Below, in pieces: positions 8,991-20,055 of a DNA stretch of 24,184 nucleotides. The DNA comes from Glandiceps talaboti (taxonomy: Eukaryota; Hemichordata; Enteropneusta; Spengelidae). Both the position numbers and the translations under genes were made by a program. The stretch covers positions 3,560,517-3,584,700 of the forward strand of contig NC_135552.1 in assembly GCF_964340395.1 (NCBI RefSeq), in the 5' to 3' direction. How positions within the stretch are numbered: the stretch's first letter is position 1; every line of letters starts with the position of its first letter. Below the pieces are notes generated by a model, which was not told where the DNA came from, made no database searches, and was given only the letters and a program-made list of their open reading frames with translations.

Positions 8991-9069
8991 GTAACTATGC
9001 TTCATGAAAAAAGGCGTATCACGTTCAGGCTTGGAACGTGATACTTTCACGAAGTATACCGTAGTTATA
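8991..9069. other. About 79-nt imperfect hairpin (precursor-like fold)
   Basis: The perfect 11-bp inner stem GTATCACGTTC (9016-9026) pairs with GAACGTGATAC (9034-9044) around the loop AGGCTTG. Beyond a 6-base left bulge, CTTCATGAAA pairs with TTTCACGAAG (one mismatch), then GTAACTATG pairs with the CGTAGTTAT side. It is intronic. It could be a MITE, a microRNA-like precursor or chance. Confidence 0.5.
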
Positions 9070-9199
9070 AACATGCCAAGTTGAATTTCGTTTATTGCCC
9101 GATGGCAGTGTTCACTTCAAAAGTTTTGCTGACGTTATATTACTGAGATTTTTTGAATTACTGAGAAAGGTAGAGCGTGTGGTAAAAGAGAAGGTCTAG

Positions 9200-9240
9200 C
9201 AGGGGTGGTGGTGGTGGTGGTGGTGGTAGGGGGGGGGGTG
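9200..9240. repeat. (GGT)n and poly-G tract
   Basis: A run of GGT units followed by a run of G. It could form G-rich structure on the plus strand. Confidence 0.9.
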
Positions 9241-9482
9241 TTATTGTATGAACATTACCAAACAATTTACACATTTTAAAATCTTTTGTAACGGATTGAG
9301 CTACTAACATGAATTTGGTATATATTGCTTCATATTATGTTTTCCAAACAGAAAAACTTAGAGAAGTAGCTTTATTAATCAACATTCCAAAATAAGTTCC
9401 TATTTATCATCTATTTGATCACTTTAACGGTGATTTGAGTCCAATCTTCTCACTATATTTTTTATCTACAATTCTATTTTAG

Positions 9483-9600
9483 CGAGGTGGTTGCCAAGGT
9501 TACTCAACACGTAATTATTTCCTTAACTGTGCCTACGAAAAGTACCCACTGAATGACGGGGAAACCGAACTTTCTGAACATAATATATTTACTATCGAAG
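9483..9600 (+). CDS. RG-rich gene, alternative second exon (short isoform)
   Basis: Acceptor CTATTTTAG precedes CGA GGT GGT. The exon reads RGGCQGYSTRNYFLNCAYEK then YPLNDGETELSEHNIFTIE and ends with one base before donor GTACGT. It enters in phase 0, matching the first exon donor, and extends the RG run by RGG. Joining the next acceptor at 9957 gives E-G-Y then a stop, so this isoform would be 87 residues. No family recognised. Its phase-1 end is incompatible with the phase-0 exon at 14229, so the two 3' halves would be mutually exclusive. Confidence 0.4.
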
Positions 9601-9957
9601 GTACGTAGTGTTGTAGACTGGAAAAAAGTATTATTTTTTATGGTTGATAAAGTAAAACATTTCAATGACATTTTTTTAGTAAATCGAAATCTCGGTGATC
9701 GCAAAATCTCTCGTGATCTGAAAAAGAAAGTGTTTTCGAACCCAAACCAACAACTGAACTATTTTGTTAGAATCTAACTTACATTAATTATTCTTGAGTA
9801 ATACTAATTAGCATAATTTATGAGGCATTTCACAACTGATAACCTTTGTACATCAGATGGGCGATGGCAAAAACATAAATTTAATACAAAGCCACTAAAT
9901 TTATTAGAACATTTTTTTCTTGTCTATACTAATATGTGTCTCTTATTGTTTTCACAG

Positions 9958-10630
9958 GTTACTAGACGATAATTCTCTGTAGATGACGTTCAACCGACCA
10001 AGCAAGAAGAAAAAAACGACTTTAGTGTTTAGAATACATCCAGGACGACGCATTTGATTTCAATGATTCAAGGCAATATATTGTAGTTTGAAACTGTATT
10101 ATGTAACTGTTTGACTAGTACTGTATTTACGTCAAGTCTGGATATCTTTAAATATTGACACATTTGATCAGAAGTGTAAAATTCAACCGACAGCCCATTA
10201 GAACTTGAAAGCATGAGGTTACCAATACAGTATGTATTTTACCATCATCAACATAAACTATTATCCAATTCAATCAATGATCAAGTTGAATGCAAATACT
10301 GGGAACGACATTTATCCTTTGAGGGCGCACTATACCATATCTTTTCAGCGTCAGCAAATACGACATGGCAGCCTGTTATTGGTAAAATTCGACTATTTTT
10401 ATAAAGACTGAGGTACATGCATTTTACCAAAAAAAATCGATCATTATTCCCCCCATGCTAAGATAAATGATGGATATATAGTAACCTTGACCAGACACTG
10501 TTACACATATAGACGATGAACCTTGCAAGTCTATACCCATAACAGGCCAAGTCGACTGATTGTTTCACACATAGTAGTTGTAAACGTATTCATTCATGTG
10601 TAAGAAAATAAAGCAATTAAAATGTTGGCA
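9958..10630 (+). other. Terminal exon, mostly 3' UTR, of the short isoform
   Basis: The acceptor TTGTTTTCACAG ends at 9957. After the split codon the frame stops at the second full codon (TAC TAG). A canonical AATAAA is at 10607-10612, so the transcript would end near 10630. The 63-codon open frame at 10213-10404 inside it is not convincing as a gene. Confidence 0.35.
10607..10612 (+). terminator. Polyadenylation signal AATAAA (short isoform)
   Basis: A canonical hexamer downstream of the in-frame stop of the 9958 exon. Confidence 0.4.
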
Positions 10631-10639
10631 TTTGACTGT

Positions 10640-11392
10640 AGTGTTTTTATTTCACATTTGCAAACAGGTATTTGACTCTATACTATAAAACTTTCCCGCC
10701 TAAATAATGTCTATCGCGATTCTTGTTTCGTCGGTATGTTTTATAGGTACATTGCAATTCACAGATATTGGATAATTTAAAATTCTTTATCCGTACACAA
10801 TGATATCAAATCTGTGTTTTACAAAGGTATATGACACATGAGGGCGTTCTAACTAAGATATACATTAAGTATGCGGTAAATTTATATCACAAACTTGAAA
10901 TTGCGGAAAAATTCAACGCCATCCACTTTACTTTTACTGCATGGCACAGAGACCGTGACAGTTTTGGTAGCAGTATGGCGTGCACGTCACGTTGTATGTT
11001 CCAGTCGTCGTGTGTATGGTAATATATAATTCATCGATGTAACTAGAAGAACGGGGATGGCCAGGAGATAGATCTGTCATGACTCCATGCTAATACGGAA
11101 TTAAATTAAATTAAACCTGAATATTTGGCAGGCCTTGGCTCACTTTCGTAATTCACTGTAGTTTATTTTGATACTTTGCCTTTCGACACACGCACTTGTT
11201 ATTTCAAGAGTTTGGACTCCGCAAAAAAATAATGATATCGATCAAAATATAATATAACATCACCATATTATAATTTTAGACACGTTTCGCGTCAAATCTT
11301 TTTTGTAGCGTTATACATGTAAAAATGAAATTACGTCATATGTGTTGGGAAAAGGTAAATTCTGTATGTCTCCTCACACATACACACAAATT
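10640..11392. other. Non-coding stretch
   Basis: AT-rich, no exon recognised. Short open frames have no coding character. Confidence 0.4.
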
Positions 11393-12585
<1,193 letters not shown>

Positions 12586-13054
12586 AACGTCTATGGTTGT
12601 AATGATATGATGCCATAATTGCTGCTACAACAATTATGTATCAGTTTTTTCATCGATTGTCACCAAATAAGAAAAAAGCTAACGTCTTTTCTCCGTCACT
12701 GTTTTTGGAAGAGCCTTAGATCCCGTGTATAAACTGTATATTTTGTTAGGCAAGCCTTAAGGCCTCCCGAATACCTGTATTGATAAAAAGCGATATCGAC
12801 GGTAAGAGAGGCTGTCATCATCGAATCTGTTCATTTACGTAACATTTATAGTGGATAGAAAAGTTACCCCCCCCCCCGCCTCCTTCTCCATGACATGAAA
12901 TGTGTATTACTGCATACATACCACTGACAATGTGTACGTGGAAGTACAGTTTGAAATAAAAATCTTTTTTCAAAGTGGGCCTTGAAAGACAAACAAATGT
13001 CTCAAACTATTGCTGCATGTGACGTGTACGTGGTAGATTATATACAGGCAAACA
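12586..13054. other. Non-coding stretch
   Basis: No exon recognised. It contains a short poly-C run near 12868. Confidence 0.4.
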
Positions 13055-13672
13055 GTGGTGCCTTGGTTATATGGACTCTAATGGTGCCTTGCATGGACTC
13101 TAGTGGTGCCTGGGTTATATGAACTCTAGTGGTGCCTTGGATATATGGACACTAGTTGTACCTTGGATATATGGACACTAGTTGTACCTTGGATATATGG
13201 ACACTAGTTGTACCTTGGATATATGGACACTAGTTGTACCTTCGTTATGTGGACACTAGTTGTACCTTCGTTATGTGGACACTAGTTGTACCTTCGTTAT
13301 GTGGACACTAGTTGTACCTTGGTTATGTGGACACTAGTTGTACCTTCGTTATGTGGACACTAGTTGTACCTTGGTTATGTGGACACTAGTTGTACCTTCG
13401 TTATGTGGACACTAGTTGTACCTTCGTTATGTGGACACTAGTTGTACCTTGGTTATGTGGACACTAGTTGTACCTTCGTTATGTGGACACTAGTGGTGCC
13501 TTCGTTATGTGGACACTAGTGGTACCTTGGATATATGGACACTAGTTGTACCTTCGTTATGTGGACACTAGTTGTACCTTCGTTATGTGGACACTAGTTG
13601 TACCTTCGTTATGTGGACACTAGTTGTACCTTCGTTATGTGGACACTAGTTGTACCTTGGTTATGTGGACAT
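13055..13672. repeat. 26-bp minisatellite, about 24 copies
   Basis: Unit GGACACTAGTTGTACCTTCG followed by TTATGT, with CTTCG/CTTGG and GTTATG/GATATA variants. The first copies (13055-13150) are the most divergent (GTGGTGCCTTGG type) and the central copies the most uniform. Confidence 0.95.
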
Positions 13673-14084
13673 ACTCATCCTGTAATCAAGATTATGTAAA
13701 CACTGAATAAGGTTGAATGTACATTCACTTGAGGAAAACTTGCAATCAGAAACACCACTCTACTGTCAGAAATACTTGTTATCACAAACACCACCCGACT
13801 GTGGGTGTAATTACATCAACGTCCATCGACAACGTACAAAAATTGTTTTATTTGGTGACTATTTTAATTTGCCTAATAGTATGATTTCCGTAGTAGTAAT
13901 TTGCTTTCGTAATGCACAAAGAAGAAATTTGTTATTCGCCTAGGTACATTTTATAAGTGTTATATCTTTAACGGTCTTTCCTTGAATGATATGGTTATAA
14001 CGTCAACATCAAAGTGTACAGGACACTGGCTTTCTGCATACATTCACAGCTGTTCCTAGAGATCTGAAGATTTATCATTATTTC
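13673..14084. other. Non-coding stretch before the assembly gap
   Basis: No exon recognised. A 76-codon open frame at 13713-13943 has no recognisable domain. Confidence 0.4.
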
Positions 14085-14184
14085 NNNNNNNNNNNNNNNN
14101 NNNNNNNNNNNNNNNNNNNNNNNNNNNNNNNNNNNNNNNNNNNNNNNNNNNNNNNNNNNNNNNNNNNNNNNNNNNNNNNNNNNN
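14085..14184. other. Assembly gap of 100 N
   Basis: A run of 100 undetermined bases, the usual placeholder length. Both flanks carry CATTATTTC. Confidence 0.98.
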
Positions 14185-14228
14185 CATTATTTCAAGAACT
14201 ACAATGAAATTCATTTTCCAATTTATAG

Positions 14229-14417
14229 CGTGGACGTGGTCGTGTCCTAGTTGTTCGTCGAGGCCCACCGGTTGCATCAGGTCGTCGCCTTGTCGGTGGT
14301 ATGGCAACCGGGCTTGTTGCTGGGGCAACAGCTGCCGCTGTAGTTAATGCATCGGCGCCAAGAACCGTTACAGTAGTGGAGAAGGAACCCCAACCCCAAG
14401 TAGTTCTACATGTCAAT
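14229..14417 (+). CDS. RG-rich gene, middle exon (long isoform)
   Basis: 63 codons between the acceptor AATTTATAG and the donor GTTAGT, phase 0 at both ends. It begins RGRGRVLVVRRGPPVASGRR, continues LVGGMATGLVAGATAAAVVN (a small-residue hydrophobic segment that could span or associate with a membrane) and ends EKEPQPQVVLHVN. It joins the first exon (6879-7016) in phase 0, prolonging the RG run, and the last exon at 14672 in phase 0. The exon is GC-rich against an AT-rich background. A decayed copy lies at about 15720-15840, which supports this being a real, duplicated exon. Function unknown. Confidence 0.55.
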
Positions 14418-14671
14418 GTTAGTACTTTACAGTTGTTCGTACTTACAAATTCAGTATGTTGATGATAACAAGAGGCACGTGTCTTATTAGGTATACTGAT
14501 GCAACTTTGGAGTTCAGTGAGTCACTTACATAATTAATTTTGTCTTACAAATCAAATATTGTATAGTCTTGAAATTGTATATGAATCATCTATCCCTAAG
14601 TATGACAGTCAGTTTAGATCTGATTGTAGTTGCTGGCACTAACTATATGATCGTTGTCATTTTACCTACAG

Positions 14672-14989
14672 GAGACCCAAGTACCACCACCACCACCATC
14701 ACCAGCGCCACCACCGCCATATCCAATTTATTACCATTATTCTTCACAACAGTCTCCAAGTCAACACGCACCTCCTTCGGGTTATTATCCTCCTTACAAC
14801 TACCCCCAACCAGGTTGTCACCCATATCCACAGTCTACAGGACAATATCAGCCACCACAGCTATATTACCCATCATCCTCATCGGCTGGTCCGACCAATT
14901 CTCAACTCTACTGTACCCCCATACCACCAGCATATCAACAAGACTTGGCCATAGAACCAACAGACAGCACAGAAACAAGCTCTACTTGA
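14672..14989 (+). CDS. RG-rich gene, last exon: Pro/Tyr-rich tail (long isoform)
   Basis: Acceptor TTTTACCTACAG, then 105 codons ending in TGA at 14987. It reads ETQVPPPPPSPAPPPPYPIY, then Tyr/Pro/Gln-rich low complexity (SGYYPPYNYPQPG, GQYQPPQLYYPSS) and a C-terminal DLAIEPTDSTETSST. Pro-rich PPPPY-type motifs are typical WW- or SH3-domain ligands. With the 6879 and 14229 exons it makes a 214-residue protein: RG-rich N-terminus, hydrophobic middle, Pro/Tyr-rich tail. Part of the frame overlaps other open frames, but only this one joins the upstream exon in phase. AATAAA begins 7 bases after the stop codon. No family recognised. Confidence 0.6.
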   Translation, partial: ETQVPPPPPSPAPPPPYPIYYHYSSQQSPSQHAPPSGYYPPYNYPQPGCHPYPQSTGQYQPPQLYYPSSSSAGPTNSQLYCTPIPPAYQQDLAIEPTDSTETSST

Positions 14990-14995
14990 TCAGAA

Positions 14996-15001
14996 AATAA
15001 A
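14996..15001 (+). terminator. Polyadenylation signal AATAAA (long isoform)
   Basis: A canonical hexamer beginning 7 bases after the TGA, giving an unusually short 3' UTR. Confidence 0.55.
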
Positions 15002-15715
15002 GGACATCATACCATACCTCGGAAAATATTATCCCTGGTCTAGTGTTACGATGATTTAAAAACATTATTTGGCGACATATGTCAAATCCTAATAATTCAT
15101 AGCCGGATGAGCATTTGAACTAGCGCTGCATCCCGGAAGAGGGTTTAATCATTAGATCGTAGACCGTAGAGATATGAGATAACTCCGTGGTTAGAGGAAA
15201 AGACCGGGTTTTCGTTGTCCTTGATCACACCGCCTCTCCTTCAAAGAAATCGGAAACCGAAGACAGGTCCATGATACAATACATTTTTTAAGAAAAAATC
15301 GATACTCACATTATTGATAATAATCCCACTTTTCTCCGAAGTCATCGTCAGGTGTGTACTACAATAAACCCCGAGTCCGAAAACATTCCTACTAGAACTT
15401 AGTAAATAAATTAGTTTTACTAACAACAATACAAGTAGTAGCATATACTACTAGTATTATGTTCGTTTACGCTAAGGGTCACGTGGTCAGAGGTATGACA
15501 ACTTTGGAATGTGAATAAAGTTTTACGTTAACGTCATGACAGTTCCCCTCCTCTGTGCGCGGCAGGCTAATTAACGAAGAAGTGCAGACGTGGCCAGTGC
15601 CCACAACAATCGTACGGTCGCTGTTTGGCCGAAACGTAATCCAACGAAATGTCAGATGGTTTGGTTTTGGAACGAAGGAGACACACCTGGTCTGAAATTT
15701 ATCCCGAGTACCCTC
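15002..15715. other. Intergenic stretch
   Basis: No gene recognised. Confidence 0.4.
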
Positions 15716-15840
15716 GATGGTGAGGCAAAGGTGCTTGTTGCTGGGCCAATGCTGTAGTTAATGTATAAACCCTAAGAACAGTTGCAGTACTAGTGGTGAA
15801 GATGGAACCCCAACTCTAAATAGTTCTACATGTCAACGTA
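15716..15840 (+). pseudogene. Decayed copy of the RG-rich gene middle exon
   Basis: Blocks shared with 14310-14417 include GCTTGTTGCTGGG, GCTGTAGTTAATG and TAGTTCTACATGTCAA, in the same order and spacing. The copy lost about 9 bases around GCAACAGCTGCC and has stops in the frame (TAG, TAA), so it is not coding. It looks like the remnant of a tandem gene duplication. Confidence 0.7.
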
Positions 15841-16519
15841 TGGGGTCGATCACAACTGACTGGGTATGTTGGTATTTTGAAGTTGAATATGGATTTGTTA
15901 ATTGAAAAGTGACCCTCGCCCAGCTCCGACCACCAAAGACAAAGTCCCCAATAAAGATAATATTTTCAAAAATAACCCCTATCCCATGCATATTTATGAC
16001 ATTATTTAATATGTAAAATATACAATGTTGCTATTGTAATTACCCTTTCAATGTAATTGAATATTATCATTTATTCATGTTTGGTACACTTTTGTTTCTC
16101 TCTACATGTTGATTTGGAATTCATGAAAAATGTAATTTATCAGGGAATCTCAACACCTAGAATATACTCGAGTGACACATTACATGCAGTTGATATGACA
16201 CTTTTACACAAATGTAGCAACTGTGCATGTTGACAGGCAGTAGTATAAACTATCTACTAATACTGCTACCTATGGTATACATACTTATTTGTATGTCAAA
16301 TGTACCGTTCAGGATCAAATAATTGATAAAAATCTGTATAATGTAGTCCTGCAATTATTATCCATTTCTACAATATATCATTAGAAAATACTACAGCAAA
16401 TGAGCTGCCCTCACCGACCGTCCACAGCTTACTTTGACAAGACCTCATGATCTTGAGTTGAGTGAGTTGTAATTTACCTCAACTACCATCCCACCCGACC
16501 ACGTACCTTTCAATATTAG
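15841..16519. other. Non-coding stretch
   Basis: AT-rich, nothing recognised. Confidence 0.4.
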
Positions 16520-16749
16520 GGTTGTCGGTGGCTGAGTGGTTAAACTACTTGCCTCTTACCACTGTGGTCGGGGTTCGAACTTATTCAGGATTTGATTAAA
16601 TTTACCACAATGTAAGTAAGAAGAGTGTCGTTAAGTTTGACTCTACCGAACAGTGCAGGTTTTCCCCGGGTACTTTGGCACTAACACTGAACTTTCCTCC
16701 TGTCATTGGGCAATGTCTGTTGGGTGGTTAATAAATAAATAAGTAAATA
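16520..16749 (+). mobile_element. tRNA-derived SINE
   Basis: The head has an A box, TGGCTGAGTGG (16529-16539), and a B box, GGTTCGAACTT (16572-16582), at tRNA spacing, resembling a Ser/Leu-type tRNA. The body contains GTTTTCCCCGGGTACTTTGG and TTTCCTCC, a motif combination seen in SINE bodies of many invertebrates. The tail is a run of AATA/AGTA units. No clear target duplication was found. The head lacks a proper acceptor stem, so it is not a functional tRNA gene. Confidence 0.75.
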
Positions 16750-17018
16750 TGATGGATTAGTCCGTGAACTAAATAATCATGGTATTATTATGTGCTACAT
16801 GTATGTTATCCATGTTAACAAAAGAGATCAAAACAAAAAGTCCATACCTCTAGAGTTATATTAATTTAAACAACATTGCGGAGAAATGACACAGAACTAA
16901 TGCCGATAAAGAAATAAAATGAATATTGTAACCTGATATCATAATAATATTAATTTTAAAAAAATACACTAAAAGTTTAGATAATCTAGATAATCTAAAA
17001 TATTTGAAAAAAAGAAGT
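16750..17018. other. Non-coding stretch
   Basis: AT-rich, nothing recognised. Confidence 0.4.
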
Positions 17019-17375
17019 CCCCATATAGGGTGATTAAATAGCCGCGACCACCGTGATGGTAATTCACTCGACTTTGAAGAAGCCCTACTGCACTTGACAT
17101 GTGTTCAATAATTTTGGAAATTTCCTGCAAGGATTTATGGGAAGACGTATGGTGATGACATCACATTTACCATAAATGTGCGATTTGACGCTTTCATTTG
17201 ACAAATCAAAAAGACTTTGGCAACAGGCAACTGACTGTCATCACAAGAAGTTTTCCCACAGGCTTTTGCTGGAAATTTCCAACATGGCCGAGTACATGTC
17301 AAGTGCAGAAGGGCTTCTTTACAGGATTGCAAAGTTTGTGTAAATCACCGAAGTGATATTTTATCACTAACCAGA
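17019..17375. mobile_element. Imperfect foldback (MITE-like) element
   Basis: The left arm (AAGAAGCCCTACTGCACTTG at about 17078, GGAAATTTCCTGCAA, TGGTGATGACA) is the approximate reverse complement of the right arm (TGTCATCACAAG, GCTGGAAATTTCC, CAAGTGCAGAAGGGCTTCTT, ending about 17320). Weaker similarity extends outward to about 17019 and 17375. No coding capacity. Target duplications were not identified. Confidence 0.65.
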
Positions 17376-17524
17376 TGTATATACGGGATGCTTCCCATAA
17401 TGGACACAGAATATTAACTGGATGTAAACAAAAAACTTTCACAAAAACAAAACGCACTTGATTAGTTCCACCATCAATTATCAGTCTACGAAAGTATACA
17501 GTATAATTATAAAGTTGCTATATC

Positions 17525-17740
17525 CCTTAATTAGTAGAGATCCCTAATGCAAACGACTCATTAAAACTATAAATTACATCAACAAGCTTTGATAGGACAC
17601 ATGCCCTTTGTTATCACCAATATATATATTATCTTATATCTCAAAATGCTGACATTTGAAGCTTGCATTTTAAGATATTGCCTAATTACAAAACAATTAA
17701 TGAACTTTACAAATGACTCAAAGTTAAGAGCTACATTATT
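17525..17740. repeat. Dispersed repeat, two diverged copies
   Basis: Copy one (17525-17610) includes GCAAACGACTCATTAAAACT, ATCAACAAGCTTTGATAGGA and CATGCCCTTTG. Copy two (about 17680-17740) includes CAAATGACTCAAAGTTAAGA and GCTACATT. A third copy is at 22728-22816. Confidence 0.65.
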
Positions 17741-18135
17741 CCAATATAAAACCAAACTATGACTAACAACAATAAGTTACAATACGTGTCATTTGAATGT
17801 AGACCATATATGGGCATGGACAAGCTAGGGAAATGATAAAGTTACATTAAGTCACATATAATAAAGAATTTTTTTCCAGTAGCTACAGTAGCTTGGCGAT
17901 TACATGAAGATAGCAGTATTTTAGAATAGAGTTATAATCCTTCAGATAGTAGAAAAGAAAGCACGCCAATAACATGAGTAACACTCCGATTTGTTTCCTT
18001 TGATTTCTTTCGAGTATGACCACAATCATCTCAGTGTTTAGTCAGCGATTTACGTAATGGTGTTTTCTCCTGTGTGTGTGCACTCTAAGTTACACTTTCG
18101 TTGTATGCAGCACGTCGACATTACAAGAGATATTA

Positions 18136-18168
18136 GTCAGGTGTTAGTCACGTGTTACTCAGGTGTTG
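18136..18168. promoter_or_regulatory. Three E-boxes at 11-bp period
   Basis: Units GTCAGGTGTTA, GTCACGTGTTA and CTCAGGTGTTG each hold an E-box (CAGGTG, CACGTG, CAGGTG) in the same register. The 33 bases may be a tandem repeat by chance or a bHLH/T-box-type binding cluster. They abut the proposed last exon of the guanylyl cyclase gene. Confidence 0.3.
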
Positions 18169-18241
18169 TTAATCGAACAAAGATTCCGATTCTTTGACTG
18201 AGTCGTAGTCCCCACCATGTTCAGCGTTATTTTCACCATGC
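18169..18241 (-). CDS. Possible terminal exon of the guanylyl cyclase gene
   Basis: On the minus strand an acceptor, TTTACTTCTAG, is followed by one base and then HGENNAEHGGDYDSVKESES, ending LFD and TAA at 18171-18169. The acidic, Ser-rich short tail would suit the C-terminus of a receptor cyclase. The exon that must connect it to 19961 (carrying the usual GKGK..TYWL end of the domain) was not found, and phase could not be confirmed. It may be chance. Confidence 0.25.
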
Positions 18242-18409
18242 CTAGAAGTAAACAAGAAGAATTGCACCTTGTGATACCATTATTCGTGTAATATTATCAA
18301 CAAATTATAAATCTCTTTTCCACATAACAGGGGCCGAACTTGTTTACATTCAAGTTCTAACAGTTGCTTATATTATATCAAATAGTTACAACATTAAATC
18401 TCAAAACAT

Positions 18410-18581
18410 TTCATTGCCTAGTCTCGGTTACCCAGTATCTCGCCGCTGGGGGCTCTGCCTACGAGACCTCCCAGTTGAAATGTGGGTACTTGAACGTGGT
18501 TTCCCCCATACCCTCATCTGTGTGGTCTCGTAGAAGAGCCCCCAGCGGTGAGAATGTAGGTACACGAGACTATTCATTGTC
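18410..18581. mobile_element. MITE with long imperfect TIRs and 9-bp TSD
   Basis: The element spans 18419-18572 (154 bp). The ends are TAGTCTCG and CGAGACTA. The inverted arms extend about 50 bases, both holding CCGCTGGGGGCTCT and CTACGAGACC in opposite orientation. Flanks are TTCATTGCC (18410-18418) and TTCATTGTC (18573-18581), a 9-bp target duplication with one difference. No coding capacity. It shares terminus type and duplication length with the element at 679-811. Confidence 0.85.
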
Positions 18582-19312
18582 CAGTTTCATACTGTTATTT
18601 CCATGACATGAACACAGGGTAGTTCCTAGGAGTACTGGATTTAGGAAAAATACGAAGCGAAAGGCTAACAGACGTCAGACGTTTTCAAGGAACGAGAAAG
18701 TATGACAATATTTTCGCATATTTCGCACGTTTTTCATACATTTTACACATGAGTGTTTGTGAATGTGATACAACGAAGTGTTGAATACCTACTTCATATC
18801 ACTTGGTAGTGGACTCTTATAACCCTCCTTACTGAATAGAAAATACGTTGTTAGAAGTCCTTTACCCTATAGTAGAAGAAAATTAATCGTGAGAATTGCT
18901 TACAAAGAAAACTTAAGGAGGCACAAACTGAGATTATACGTGTTCGAGACGTTTTATTTCTTCTGCAGATTAAAAGATAGCTGATGAATTTCACTTACTG
19001 AAACATCATTTGACTGAACTGATAGTTAGGAATACTACGTAAATGATTCGATGACGTCATTTATTATGCATATACTAAAATGTCAAGGAAACCACTTGTA
19101 AACTATCAAGTGTGCTAACAATGCCAGAATAGGATTTCAGCGTTATTTAAGGCATGTATTGACATTAACGTTGCACAAGTATAATTTATTGTAAGTATTT
19201 TCACACAGAGTCAATTTGTACCATATAAATTATCTATGAAATTAAATAGCAAACAATGAAAATATTCTTTTTAGCATGCTGAATTCAGTATATATCCTCA
19301 GACAATACTTAT
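18582..19312. other. Probable intron of the guanylyl cyclase gene
   Basis: No exon recognised on the minus strand, although the conserved end of the cyclase domain should lie between here and 19960. Confidence 0.35.
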
Positions 19313-19322
19313 GTACGTACGT

Positions 19323-19355
<33 letters not shown>

Positions 19356-19480
19356 AACACATACATACATGCATGCATGCATGCATGCATACATACACAC
19401 ACATACATACATACATACATACATACATACATACATACATACATACATACATACGTACATACATACATACATACATACAT

Positions 19481-19513
<33 letters not shown>

Positions 19514-19760
19514 TACATGTATGCATGCATACATACATACATACATACATACATAATATATACATACATACATACATACATACATACATACATACATACA
19601 TACATACATACACACACACATACACACACACATACACACACATACATACATACATACATACATACATACATACATACATACATACATACATACATACATA
19701 CATACGTACATACAGAAGTACATACAGAAGTACATACATACATATTCTAGTATGCGTATG

Positions 19761-19795
<35 letters not shown>

Positions 19796-19830
19796 TCACT
19801 CACTCACTCACTCACTCACTCACTCACTCA
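19313..19830. repeat. 518-bp compound microsatellite (ACAT/GCAT)n-(CA)n-(CTCA)n
   Basis: A long array of ACAT units with CA, GCAT and GTAC interruptions, ending in (CTCA)n. All open frames here are artefacts. Confidence 0.97.
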
Positions 19831-19960
19831 CCAGTTCGAAAGCTAAAATGAGTTTTACACCACCAGGGGTTCTGTAGTTTTCAGTGACAACTCCCGCCAG
19901 ATAGCCTAGGTATGTCATGCACTGAAAGATTTCCAGTATAACACAATTTAGAAGTCTAAC

Positions 19961-20055
19961 CTTGACATTGATGTCGCCTCTGGCCTTCATCTTGTATCCA
20001 AGCTGAAAGTCGGACAAGGCTGAATACGTCTGTTTACTTATATGTATATGGAAAG
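19961..20055 (-). CDS. Guanylyl cyclase catalytic domain, exon 3 of the visible part
   Basis: Acceptor GTTTTTACAG and donor GTTAGA frame 95 bases. They complete the codon split at the end of the previous exon and read FHIHISKQTYSALSDFQLGY then KMKARGDINVK. This matches the cyclase segment after RMESTG (pattern R-I-H-x-S, then L.LRGEIEVKG). The expected next residues, GKGK..TYWL, are missing from the window or on an unseen exon. If unspliced, the frame runs on into CMTYLGYLAGVV, only loosely resembling the domain end. Confidence 0.75.

Noticed and set aside
13055-13672. CRISPR array
   Set aside because: Units are contiguous 26-mers without unique spacers, in animal DNA; it is a minisatellite.
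14569-15000. 143-codon open frame overlapping the Pro/Tyr-rich exon
   Set aside because: It is a shadow in another frame. Only the frame ending at 14989 joins the 14229 exon in phase and has coherent low-complexity composition.
16520-16592. Functional tRNA gene
   Set aside because: A and B boxes are present but there is no paired acceptor stem, and the sequence continues into a SINE body and A-rich tail.
18364-18606. 80-codon open frame
   Set aside because: It runs through the MITE at 18419-18572; coding potential is an artefact of the element.
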